64,000 nucleotides of DNA from an uncultured Centipeda sp. (GCA_905372865.1 CAJPQT010000001.1:1-64000), one strand, 5' to 3'; counted from the stretch's first letter, positions 26,050 through 32,846 are shown. Numbers and translations are program-made. The notes: generated by a model not told the origin, from the letters alone.

Positions 26050-26628
26050 ATGGATACATTTCGACCAAGATATCAGGTTCCATTCGACGACTATGAGCCT
26101 GCCCTTATTGAATGGGATGCAGACGAAGAGATTATCCATATACCTAATGATTCGTTTGAGGAGCTTATTGATTATGATGATCAAGATGACCAGCATCTGC
26201 ATCGCCGCGAGAATTTTGTAGATTACGATATTATCTTAGATCACCACATATTAAAGGGACAACACGGAAGCCTGTTGACGGCTGCAGCAGGGGGGCTTGC
26301 CTTTGGCACGGTTGGAGCGATTGCCGGGTATTGGATGGGAGCAAAGCCGGATAAAAAGCTATGCTCACGTATGAGCTTAGTGCTCTTCTTTACCGATGGA
26401 AAACGGGTCGAACGTATTGATTTGATTCATCCCCAAGCCCCTGTAGAATATAACTCCTTTCAGTATGACCAAAAATTTGATAATCTGAAAGAATGCATTT
26501 GTGCTTTAGAAGCATTTAAGCTGGCAAATTCCGGCAGAGAGGATGTATCACAGTCCGAGATAAACGACATAGCGGCAGATGTCATATTCAAACTAAATAA
26601 TCTCATCATGGGCGAATACGATACATAG
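26050..26628 (+). CDS. Hypothetical protein with a glycine-rich hydrophobic segment
   Basis: I do not recognise this 192-residue protein. The first 65 residues are very acidic (many Asp and Glu). A Gly/Ala-rich hydrophobic stretch (LLTAAAGGLAFGTVGAIAGY, about residues 75-94) looks like a glycine-zipper membrane segment, followed by a soluble mixed region. It has an AAAGGGA ribosome binding site 16 bases after rlmD and is visibly more AT-rich than its neighbours. It lies only 10 bases before the rbgA start, so it is likely cotranscribed with rlmD and rbgA. Confidence 0.65.
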   Translation: MDTFRPRYQVPFDDYEPALIEWDADEEIIHIPNDSFEELIDYDDQDDQHLHRRENFVDYDIILDHHILKGQHGSLLTAAAGGLAFGTVGAIAGYWMGAKPDKKLCSRMSLVLFFTDGKRVERIDLIHPQAPVEYNSFQYDQKFDNLKECICALEAFKLANSGREDVSQSEINDIAADVIFKLNNLIMGEYDT

Positions 26629-26638
26629 AAAGGTCATA

Positions 26639-26698
26639 ATGGAAAATCACAACGTAATCGACATTCCAAGTCTCCAGTGGTACCCGGGACGAATCTAA
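26639..26698 (+). pseudogene. rbgA: 5' end of rbgA (ylqF), cut by prophage integration
   Basis: An ATG with AAAGG upstream opens a short frame reading MENHNVIDIPSLQWYPG and then RI-stop. IQWYPGHM is the characteristic start of the ribosome-assembly GTPase RbgA/YlqF, so the host gene appears to be interrupted after codon 17 (CCG GGA), with phage DNA supplying the last two codons and the stop. The rest of rbgA should lie beyond the right end of the prophage, outside this window. Identification rests on 17 residues, but the match is distinctive and the integrase gene is immediately adjacent. Confidence 0.7.
26672..26692 (+). other. Probable attL core within rbgA
   Basis: The host-like rbgA frame continues to about 26,690 (TGGTACCCGGGAC) and then diverges from the expected His-Met codons. 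The crossover must lie at or before this point. The exact core cannot be fixed without attR. The integrase gene ends 128 bases to the right. Confidence 0.55.
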
Positions 26699-26724
26699 AA
26701 ATAGGGAAGTAATCCCTTATTTTT
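26697..26724 (+). terminator. Hairpin at the left phage end
   Basis: AAAAATAGGGA (26697-26707) pairs with TCCCTTATTTTT (26713-26724) with one bulged base. A/T runs on both sides make it terminator-like in either direction; it could end both host readthrough and integrase transcription. Confidence 0.55.
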
Positions 26725-26745
26725 CAAAGACTTATGCCTTTTCTC

Positions 26746-26810
26746 GTCTCCCGTTTTAGTGAAATGTCTCCCGTTCGTCTCCCAAATTTCAAAGGAGGCA
26801 AACGGGAGAC
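26746..26810. repeat. GTCTCCCGTT repeats between attL and int
   Basis: The 10-mer GTCTCCCGTT occurs at 26746-26755 and 26766-26775 (exactly 20 bases apart). A 7-base part (GTCTCCC) is at 26777-26783, and the full inverted copy AACGGGAGAC is at 26801-26810. Location between the attachment core and the integrase gene suggests arm-type integrase or excisionase sites. Confidence 0.6.
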
Positions 26811-26817
26811 AAGTGTT

Positions 26818-28089
26818 TTACAGTACATTCTTCACCTTGCCGGAGATGATCTGCACGGGCACATCCTGCATCTCGGGGCGATTCTCAATATAGCGGAGCG
26901 TCGTGTCATAGTCAGAGTGTCCGGCACGCGCCATGATGTCATTGGGTGCTGCCTGTGACTCGCCGAGCATGGTGAGATTCGTGTGCCGCATACAGTGAAA
27001 ATCGAAGTCATGAACACCAAGTTCGCGGATTCGCTTGCACTGGTAGCCCAATGTGGTCGGCTTGATGTATTTCCCGTTCGGCTGCGTGCAGATAATTTCG
27101 ATGCGTGGCCCCGGGGCAGGGTAGCCCTTTTCAAGGGAGACAATCTTTCGGATGTCGCGCCCTTGGTAATCCTTCGCCGGGACGATGTAGTTGTAAAAAT
27201 AATCTTCCCCATAATAGAGTTCATTCTTTGCCTGCTGTCGCTTCCAACGCTGCAGGAGGGGAAGAATGACCTGCGCATCGAAGGAAAGCGTCCGACGGCT
27301 GCTGTCAGTCTTTAGATCGCATACATAATGCAGGCCTACCTTTCCGCGCATAGCAAGCCGCTGTATCTTCTGTGTAATTGCAATCGTCATGCGCTGCATA
27401 TCGCAATTATCCCATGAGAGACAGAGTGCCTCGCCAATGCGCGTACCGAAATAGAGGCCAATGACAAGCGGCATGTGGAATGTCGAGCCGAACGGATGCC
27501 TCTGAAAGATCATTGCCAGCTCATTGTCCTCAATGCGGCGACGCGGCTGCCGATGACTGAGCGGGGCAAACTCTTTGCCCGGCACCTTGATAAGGCGTGC
27601 AGGATTATCCCGCAGCAGCTCCATCGGATAGATCGCATAGTCAAGTGCCGTGGAGATGTTGCTGAGGATCCGAGCGACGGTCTCATAGGCATAACCGTCC
27701 TTGCGCTTTTGCTGGACGAACCGATCAATGATGGCGGGGGAGAGGGAGGATAAACGATATTCGCCGAGCGTGGGTTTTATATGCAGGCGAATGTTCTTCT
27801 CTCGTAGTTCCAATGTGTTATTTCGTGCATACAATCGCGTGCGTTCGTACCAAATATCGAGATAGTCGGCAAAACTGATGCTGGCATCGTTCTTCTTTGC
27901 ACCGCCGCCGATGTAGGCGTTGTATGCTTCGACTCCGGCCATGCGTGCATCCTGCTCTGTGGCATATCCGCCGCCTTCGCCGCGCCGACGTTTGCCGTCA
28001 ACCTTCGCTTTCTCGAAATAGTATGCCCACGATGCTCCGCGTTGCTTTACGCGGACGTGATCGAGTGGGTTATTTGATTTTTTTGACAT
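26818..28089 (-). CDS. int: Phage tyrosine recombinase (integrase)
   Basis: The 423-residue protein has an N-terminal AP2-like arm-binding region (about 1-65), a core-binding SAM-like domain (about 70-165) and a catalytic domain with R217 (GTRIGEAL), K260, H365 and R368 (HCMRHTN), H391 (AGHSDYDTT) and nucleophile Y400 (LRYIEN). All six catalytic residues are present. It is transcribed leftward towards attL. The ATG at 28089 has AGGAGGC upstream, which can be sequestered in a leader hairpin (see 28096-28163). Confidence 0.95.
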   Translation of the reverse strand: MSKKSNNPLDHVRVKQRGASWAYYFEKAKVDGKRRRGEGGGYATEQDARMAGVEAYNAYIGGGAKKNDASISFADYLDIWYERTRLYARNNTLELREKNIRLHIKPTLGEYRLSSLSPAIIDRFVQQKRKDGYAYETVARILSNISTALDYAIYPMELLRDNPARLIKVPGKEFAPLSHRQPRRRIEDNELAMIFQRHPFGSTFHMPLVIGLYFGTRIGEALCLSWDNCDMQRMTIAITQKIQRLAMRGKVGLHYVCDLKTDSSRRTLSFDAQVILPLLQRWKRQQAKNELYYGEDYFYNYIVPAKDYQGRDIRKIVSLEKGYPAPGPRIEIICTQPNGKYIKPTTLGYQCKRIRELGVHDFDFHCMRHTNLTMLGESQAAPNDIMARAGHSDYDTTLRYIENRPEMQDVPVQIISGKVKNVL

Positions 28090-28095
28090 GATAAA

Positions 28096-28163
28096 AGCCT
28101 CCTATGTTGAAAATTGGAGGCTAATCCCATATAATAGGTGTTGGCGTAGATGTGATTAGCCTC
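28096..28163 (-). promoter_or_regulatory. Integrase leader with two mutually exclusive hairpins
   Basis: On the transcribed (minus) strand three arms occur in order: GAGGCTAATC (28163-28154), GATTAGCCTCC (28126-28116) and the ribosome binding site AGGAGGCT (28103-28096). The middle arm can pair with the first (10 bp) or with the ribosome binding site (7 bp, AGCCTCC/GGAGGCT), but not with both. This is the geometry of a translational attenuator. Seen directly in sequence; function is inferred. Confidence 0.5.
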
Positions 28164-28176
28164 ACATTTATACTTG

Positions 28177-28208
28177 ACCGTCCAGAGGTGGTGCTCTGGA
28201 CGGTTTTT
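28177..28208 (+). terminator. Strong hairpin between int leader and membrane-protein gene
   Basis: An 11-bp perfect stem (28177-28187 with 28194-28204), GTGGTG loop and five Ts on the plus strand. It sits downstream of the leftward gene ending at 28219, where it has no T run in that direction, so it may terminate plus-strand transcripts or act mainly as a structure. Confidence 0.6.
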
Positions 28209-28218
28209 ACGTTTTAGA

Positions 28219-28899
28219 TTAGTCGCCTACATCGAGAACAGTGTATAAATAGTTGCCCGTGGGGGTATCATAAAGGTCTATGCGTGTATAATGCCCGTTA
28301 CTCGAAGGAATGGTATTACCCAATATATCGCTATGTCCGATCGAGATATGTTTTGATATAAGTGGATCTGAGTTGTCTACATTTACCGAAATCTCAGTGC
28401 CATCGGAAGGAACTAATGATGAGATAATCGCATCCATTTTATGCCCTTCGTTAGCCGTAATTGTTAAATTTATGATTCGTCCGTCAACAATAACAGCGTT
28501 AAAGTGATCGTTATCATACGTTTTCGTTAATCCGTTATCATGAGATATTTTATGTTCCTTTTCGAACTCAGCTGCCAGATCTCCGATTCCAGGACTTTTC
28601 CCGATGATGGCGTCTATTTTTTTCCTCCCTGCAGAGTTTTCAGTTTCCTCTTGCCTGGTAGTTGAAGTGTTTTCTTGTTCTTGTCCCTGTCCAGGTTTTG
28701 CAGATGGCGCTACTGATTGATTTTGGGTATTGGTGAGCCCCATTCCAACAGATGAAATGAGCCATATAAGTAGAGCTATACCAGCTTTTTTTGCGCTGTT
28801 ACTCGGCTTATTTCGTATTTTACCTAGTATCCAAGCGACAACAAAAAATGCTGTTGCTAAAAATGAAATCCCACTTATAATGCCAAAAAAATTATCCAT
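28219..28899 (-). CDS. Hypothetical membrane-anchored protein of the lysogeny block
   Basis: The product has 226 residues from the ATG at 28899 (AAGGGG upstream; a GTG at 28908 is too close to it). Two hydrophobic helices (about 3-25 and 38-54) precede a Gln/Ser/Thr-rich linker and a soluble C-terminal domain of about 130 residues with no recognised motif. It is visibly AT-rich compared with the host genes. Its position between repressor/ImmA and integrase, on the strand expressed in lysogeny, suits a lysogenic-conversion or superinfection-exclusion gene; that is inference. Confidence 0.6.
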   Translation of the reverse strand: MDNFFGIISGISFLATAFFVVAWILGKIRNKPSNSAKKAGIALLIWLISSVGMGLTNTQNQSVAPSAKPGQGQEQENTSTTRQEETENSAGRKKIDAIIGKSPGIGDLAAEFEKEHKISHDNGLTKTYDNDHFNAVIVDGRIINLTITANEGHKMDAIISSLVPSDGTEISVNVDNSDPLISKHISIGHSDILGNTIPSSNGHYTRIDLYDTPTGNYLYTVLDVGD

Positions 28900-28987
28900 G
28901 GTACACACCCCTTCAAAATCTCTCTATTTTTGTGAAATAACTTTACCCAATCCTCACGATTTTACCAATTAAGTGCATCGTTTTTAC

Positions 28988-30064
28988 CTAAAAGAAATTA
29001 AAATCAGTCGACTCCTCCGGCGGTTCCGGCAACTCTATCGGTGGACTCTCACTCTGCCAATCTGAAAAAAGTTTAGCGTGGTAGAACGCAGATACCCCGC
29101 CGCAATGTGTGCAATAGCGTGCATTGGAGGGCAGAGGAGCACCGCAAGCCTGATCAACCGCAAGGACACGATCTCCATGAGGCGAGACAAAGTATCTTCC
29201 GGCACAATAGTTGTACACAGGCGCGCTGCAGATCTTGCAGTAGCGATCCTCGGGGCGTAGATCCTCATTGTCGCAGCGGATACAGCGGATAATTTGATTC
29301 TGCTCGTTCACGGGGTACTCTCTATATTGCACAACCAGCTCTCCTCTCAAGCCATCGGCCGCCAACACCATCAGTGGAAGCCGCTCATTAAACCATTGTA
29401 GACGGTCGTTGCCGCACATCGGGCAGAACTTTGCATCCGTACTGACAAACATGTGCCTACATCGACCGCAGTACTTGGCGTATAGAAAATCAAAAAACTG
29501 TTCATGATAAAATCGAAAGTCACTAGAATAGTAAGGATTATCGCGTCGCTCCTGCATCTTCTGAACGAGCTTCGAGCAGACCGTAGCCGCTTCATACGTG
29601 ATATTGCAAACGCTCTGAATATCATCGATACGAGTGCAGCCAGTGAACACGAACGGGATCGGCGGGCGGATCAGCTCGCCGGCAAACGTGTCAGCTTCTC
29701 TCTCCTGCGGGTCATTCTTTCGATTCGTCATATAGCGTGGGCGTATACTCACATTCTTCAAGTGACCTAAAGCAATGTGCCCAAGTTCGTGTGCGATGGT
29801 GAAATTGATCCGTGCTTTCGGTGTACGGGCGTCATCATAGAAAATAATATAGCTGTCGCCATCGCCCTTGTAGCAGAATCCGTCCACATCCACACGGTTG
29901 ATCTTCTCTATGATTTCGGTAAATCCGTAGCTGCGTGCCTCGGTATAGGAGACAACCTGGATATAAAGATTATTGCAAACAAAGAACGGATTGATTGGCA
30001 AAGAGTGAAGATCGGCGGCAAACATCACTTCGCGCGCCCAATACAAGATCTCAGAGAAACGCAA
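28988..30064 (-). CDS. ImmA/IrrE-type metallopeptidase with C-terminal zinc ribbons
   Basis: Residues 1 to about 190 are an ImmA/IrrE (COG2856) peptidase: HELGH at 92-96, the third-ligand region EREADTFAGEL at 121-131. ImmA proteins cleave the cognate repressor encoded next door. Unlike the usual roughly 170-residue ImmA, this one is 358 residues, with three cysteine-pair modules in the C-terminal half (CGRC...CPMC, CIRC...CKIC, CGAP...CTHC) that look like zinc ribbons. The TTG start at 30064 has AAAGGGA upstream, 6 bases after the repressor stop, so the pair is coupled. Confidence 0.8.
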   Translation of the reverse strand: MRFSEILYWAREVMFAADLHSLPINPFFVCNNLYIQVVSYTEARSYGFTEIIEKINRVDVDGFCYKGDGDSYIIFYDDARTPKARINFTIAHELGHIALGHLKNVSIRPRYMTNRKNDPQEREADTFAGELIRPPIPFVFTGCTRIDDIQSVCNITYEAATVCSKLVQKMQERRDNPYYSSDFRFYHEQFFDFLYAKYCGRCRHMFVSTDAKFCPMCGNDRLQWFNERLPLMVLAADGLRGELVVQYREYPVNEQNQIIRCIRCDNEDLRPEDRYCKICSAPVYNYCAGRYFVSPHGDRVLAVDQACGAPLPSNARYCTHCGGVSAFYHAKLFSDWQSESPPIELPEPPEESTDFNFF

Positions 30065-30070
30065 ATAAAA

Positions 30071-30415
30071 TCATCCCTTTGGCGCATTCTTCCTCAGAAA
30101 AAACTCCGCCATATCTGCCAGCGTCTTCAAATCCTCGGGCGGAAGTTCCTTCTCGGCGCGTAACAGGATGGACGGCGGGCTTGGGGCTTCTGTTGGTGTG
30201 TCTGTTGTGTCGGGCGGTGCCTCCCATCCCATCAACACACCTGGTGAGACACCTAAGACATTTGCGATTTTCTCTATATTATCTGACGGAATATTTTGGA
30301 TGACTCCTGATTCGTATCGTTGGATTGTTTGGCGGCTCACCCCGACTTTTTGAGCAACTTCATCTAAAGTCATTCTTGCTGCTAATCGCGCAGCTTTTAA
30401 GTTGTCCTTTAGCAT
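30071..30415 (-). CDS. XRE-family phage repressor (ImmR/CI-like)
   Basis: The 114-residue protein has an N-terminal helix-turn-helix (MTLDEVAQKVGVSRQTIQRYE, split here as MTLDEVAQKVGVSRQ and QTIQRYESG; about residues 15-40), then a Pro/Thr linker and a short C-terminal helix. It is immediately upstream of the ImmA-type peptidase, matching the ICEBs1 ImmR-ImmA arrangement, and divergent from a Cro-like gene. It should repress the lytic promoter at 30500-30529 and autoregulate. Confidence 0.85.
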   Translation of the reverse strand: MLKDNLKAARLAARMTLDEVAQKVGVSRQTIQRYESGVIQNIPSDNIEKIANVLGVSPGVLMGWEAPPDTTDTPTEAPSPPSILLRAEKELPPEDLKTLADMAEFFLRKNAPKG

Positions 30416-30439
30416 AGTCCTATCACCTCTTTTATGCCT

Positions 30440-30467
30440 ATTATATCAAAAATTACTCATTGTGCAA
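30440..30467 (-). promoter_or_regulatory. Leftward lysogeny promoter
   Basis: On the minus strand TTGCAC (30467-30462) and TATAAT (30445-30440) are separated by 16 bases, 25 bases before the repressor ATG. TTACTCAT within it (30453-30460) is matched by an inverted ATGAGTAA-like GACGAGTAA at 30502-30510, a plausible operator pair. Confidence 0.6.
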
Positions 30468-30499
30468 CAAAAAAATATAAAAGCCCTATAAAAAATCAC

Positions 30500-30529
30500 T
30501 TGACGAGTAACAGATAAAAGTGATATGCT
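30500..30529 (+). promoter_or_regulatory. Rightward early promoter
   Basis: TTGACG (30500-30505) and TATGCT (30524-30529) with 18-base spacing face right, 52 bases before the Cro-like gene. The -35 box overlaps the candidate operator GACGAGTAA. TAATAGGTGACA occurs just downstream (30537-30548) and again at 30791-30802. Confidence 0.55.
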
Positions 30530-30580
30530 TGTTGCGTAATAGGTGACATGAAAAATATAGAATTGAGGTGAGACCGCTCA

Positions 30581-30793
30581 ATGATTAACAGGAATAAGCT
30601 CAGAGGGCTTATTGCGGAAAGAGGATTATCCCAAGTGAAAGTCGCTGAAATTCTTGGAGTTACGCCAAAAACATTTTACTCAAAAATGGAGAGAGGCGTA
30701 TTTGATTCCGACGAGATTGAAGCGATGATTGTAAGTTTGGATATACCTTGGGATTCTTGTATGGATATTTTTTTTGCCCAAGAAGTTACTTAA
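30581..30793 (+). CDS. Cro-like helix-turn-helix protein
   Basis: The 70-residue protein is essentially one HTH domain (LIAERGLSQVKVAEILGVTP followed by KTFYSKMERG). As the first rightward gene opposite the repressor it fills the Cro position and probably represses the lysogeny promoter. GAGGTGAG precedes the ATG. Confidence 0.8.
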   Translation: MINRNKLRGLIAERGLSQVKVAEILGVTPKTFYSKMERGVFDSDEIEAMIVSLDIPWDSCMDIFFAQEVT

Positions 30794-30824
30794 TAGGTGA
30801 CAAAACTAAAAAGGAGGAAAACCA

Positions 30825-31058
30825 ATGAGCAACAACCAGAAACACCCGCGCTGTCATGCCCGCACCGTCGCTGAGATCGTGCAGGACATCCGCATCACCG
30901 CAGCCGCGCTCCGTGAAATCTTTGGCATCGAGCGTCATGTCGCAATCAACAAGGCGGTCTGCCTCGCTGAGGAGGCCTACGGACTTGAGATGTCAGCGAT
31001 CAAGCCGCTTGTCTATGGACCCGTGAAAGGAGCAAACGGATGGCAAACATCATCATGA
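30825..31058 (+). CDS. Small early protein related to part of the next antirepressor
   Basis: The 77-residue protein has a strong AAGGAGG start. Residues 13-63 resemble the middle of the next protein: RTVAEIVQDIRITAAAL here versus RMIGTAVRDVRSTAAEL there, and AYGLEMSAIKPL versus AYGVEMPEVKEL. It may be a duplicated domain acting alone. It overlaps the next gene by 19 bases. Confidence 0.65.
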   Translation: MSNNQKHPRCHARTVAEIVQDIRITAAALREIFGIERHVAINKAVCLAEEAYGLEMSAIKPLVYGPVKGANGWQTSS

Positions 31059-31786
31059 TCGGCAATGTACGCGGCTACATTGCCAAAGATGGCAACGCTT
31101 GGCTGAACGCTGAGGACGTGGCACGTGGTTGGGGATTTACACAGGAGAAGAACGGTGTTGAATACGTTCGCTGGGAAACAGTAAATACTTATCTCAAGGA
31201 GTTTGGATTTTCCCAACTTGTTGGGAAAGATAGCTTCCTTCCGGAGAACATGGTCTATCGTCTCGGATTCAAGGCGAACAACGAACGGGCGCAGGCGTTC
31301 CAAGCGAAACTTGCCGACGAGATTCTTCCCGCAATCCGCAAGACAGGCAGCTATACCGTCCCGAAACTTGAGAAGAACCCGAAGTACCGCACGCGCATGA
31401 TCGGGACGGCGGTGCGGGATGTTCGCAGCACGGCGGCAGAACTGCAGAAACTCTTCGGTGTCAAGGATGGCATCGCGCTCGCGAAGGCAACAAGCATGAT
31501 TGAGCGGGCGTACGGTGTAGAGATGCCAGAGGTCAAGGAACTCATTCCTCCGGCAGAGCACGACACAGGCTTTCTCAATCCTACTGCGATCGGTGCAAAG
31601 CTCGGCATCAGCGCAAAGGATACCAACCTGCTCCTCAAGAATGCGGGGCTCCAGGTGAAGATCGGCAAGGAATGGCGCATCACAAACAAGGGCAAGAATT
31701 ACGGTGAGGAAATGCCGTATGAGCGCAACGGGCACAGCGGCTATCAGATTCGTTGGAACGAGTCGGTTGTTGAGGTGCTGCGGTGA
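31040..31786 (+). CDS. Bro-N-type phage antirepressor
   Basis: The 248-residue protein begins with a divergent Bro-N-like domain (NVRGYIAKDGNAWLNAEDVA, about residues 8-27, up to EILPAIRKTGSY near residue 104), which is shared with the second antirepressor at 47589 (VVPAIRKTGSY). A middle region follows, duplicated in the preceding small gene. The C-terminal part (about 165-248) resembles KilA-C/ANT helix-turn-helix domains. Such proteins bind or displace repressors or act as DNA-binding regulators during the lytic switch. Confidence 0.75.
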   Translation: MANIIMIGNVRGYIAKDGNAWLNAEDVARGWGFTQEKNGVEYVRWETVNTYLKEFGFSQLVGKDSFLPENMVYRLGFKANNERAQAFQAKLADEILPAIRKTGSYTVPKLEKNPKYRTRMIGTAVRDVRSTAAELQKLFGVKDGIALAKATSMIERAYGVEMPEVKELIPPAEHDTGFLNPTAIGAKLGISAKDTNLLLKNAGLQVKIGKEWRITNKGKNYGEEMPYERNGHSGYQIRWNESVVEVLR

Positions 31787-31793
31787 GTACCGG

Positions 31794-31806
31794 CAACAAC
31801 CGCGAG
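31794..31806 (+). repeat. CAACAACCGCGAG boundary repeat, copy 1
   Basis: The first of three exact copies of a 13-base sequence placed between early genes just before ribosome binding sites (others at 32059-32071 and 32893-32905). Confidence 0.6.
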
Positions 31807-31817
31807 TAGGAAACATC

Positions 31818-32057
31818 ATGACAAGTATCGACGCAAAAACAAACATCAAGCGCATCGACACCATCTACGATCTCAAGCCGGAGTACAAGCGCGGCTATCA
31901 GTGGGCGATTGTAGAGCAGGACACCGATACGGGAGAGATCATCGTCACGCTCTGGAGCAACTGGCACTCGGGCTACAACGTCACGCAGCGCTATCCAGCC
32001 GAGGAGGTGAAAGCAGTCATCCGCAAGTACCGTGCACGCAAGCGTGCAGCGGCGTGA
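31818..32057 (+). CDS. Small early hypothetical protein
   Basis: The 79-residue protein (starting MTSIDAKTNIKRIDTIYDLK) is mixed and basic at the C terminus (RKYRARKRAAA). I do not recognise it. The ATG at 31818 has TAGGAAA upstream; the frame is open further upstream but overlaps the antirepressor without a start signal. Confidence 0.6.
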   Translation: MTSIDAKTNIKRIDTIYDLKPEYKRGYQWAIVEQDTDTGEIIVTLWSNWHSGYNVTQRYPAEEVKAVIRKYRARKRAAA

Positions 32058-32058
32058 A

Positions 32059-32071
32059 CAACAACCGCGAG
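32059..32071 (+). repeat. CAACAACCGCGAG boundary repeat, copy 2
   Basis: An exact copy of the 13-mer, followed directly by GAGGAGGTGA, the ribosome binding site of the 32085 gene. Confidence 0.6.
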
Positions 32072-32084
32072 AGGAGGTGAGGGG

Positions 32085-32321
32085 ATGGAGGATATACGGA
32101 AACCGTTGAGCGTGGATGAGGTTCTCGACCTCGTAACGGTGAAACTCGTTGAAATCAATGAGATTGTCGATTCGTTGGAGATCAGCGACGGAGACTACCC
32201 ATTGGACGGGTATCACCAGATGAAGCAAGCCCTTATCACTGTAGCAGCAGTAAGGGCTTGTAAAGGATTCAACAAGCAGGCGGTCAGCTTATTTCCCAAG
32301 CAGGTACGGGAGCAGGCTTGA
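32085..32321 (+). CDS. Small early hypothetical protein
   Basis: The 78-residue, mostly helical, acidic protein (MEDIRKPLSVDEVLDLVTVK at the start) has no motif I recognise. A GAGGAGGTGAGG ribosome binding site is strong. Its last 33 bases overlap the end of the convergent gene at 32289. Confidence 0.6.
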   Translation: MEDIRKPLSVDEVLDLVTVKLVEINEIVDSLEISDGDYPLDGYHQMKQALITVAAVRACKGFNKQAVSLFPKQVREQA

Positions 32322-32846
32322 CGTGATTGCAGTTAAAAGAGGTTGGTATTCGTGCAATTTGTCCGCAATGCTGGAGAGCACGCCCTTTTCAATGGGGGCA
32401 CCGATCTCCATCCGGTCGTAGAGCGGTTTTAGAGCTTCAATCAATGTTTTTTGATCTTGTTGGTTGTTGACTGTCACAGCGATCAAGCTCTTTATATCTT
32501 CGAAAGAGATCCCGCTTGAGATCGTGTTTCCAACGGCATGATTGCCGGTGATTCCGTAGTTATTACCAAAAACGATGTTGTTGGTGGCGGAATACGTTTC
32601 AACAAACCCCTCAACGATATCTATTCCTCTTGAGGTGATTTTGACGGAGATGGGGTTGCCGACACAAGGCGCGAAGTTATCAATGAAGTCTCTGGATTGC
32701 AGATAATCCATAAGCTGATCGAGCTCATGCCTATCTTCGGAAGATAAAGTTGTATAGGATTGCCGATCGAGTTCGTAGGCACGTTGGGTGGAGCACACAG
32801 TATAAATTTCTTTTAGTAAATTCATTGCTTTTTCGTGAATTTTCAT
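32289..32846 (-). CDS. Unidentified opposite-strand protein (possible moron)
   Basis: The protein is 185 residues and starts MKIHEKAMNLLKEIY with AAAGGAG upstream. The N-terminal 85 residues look like a winged-helix fold (helical segment, then SVKITSRGIDIVEGF as a wing-like strand end). A short Asn/Gly-rich linker follows (NNIVFGNNYGITGNHAVGN, about 92-110), then a helical C-terminal domain. The linker resembles those in some Abi-type and effector-associated proteins, but that is impression only. It is AT-rich, lies opposite to all neighbouring early genes and is flanked by copies 2 and 3 of the boundary repeat. Confidence 0.65.
   Translation of the reverse strand: MKIHEKAMNLLKEIYTVCSTQRAYELDRQSYTTLSSEDRHELDQLMDYLQSRDFIDNFAPCVGNPISVKITSRGIDIVEGFVETYSATNNIVFGNNYGITGNHAVGNTISSGISFEDIKSLIAVTVNNQQDQKTLIEALKPLYDRMEIGAPIEKGVLSSIADKLHEYQPLLTAITSSLLPYLLGK

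Noticed and set aside
26600..26820. tRNA gene as the phage attachment site
   Set aside because: No cloverleaf is present; the junction is inside a protein-coding frame.
32289..32846. Assignment as a known abortive-infection protein
   Set aside because: Only the Asn/Gly-rich linker is suggestive; no catalytic motif could be recognised.
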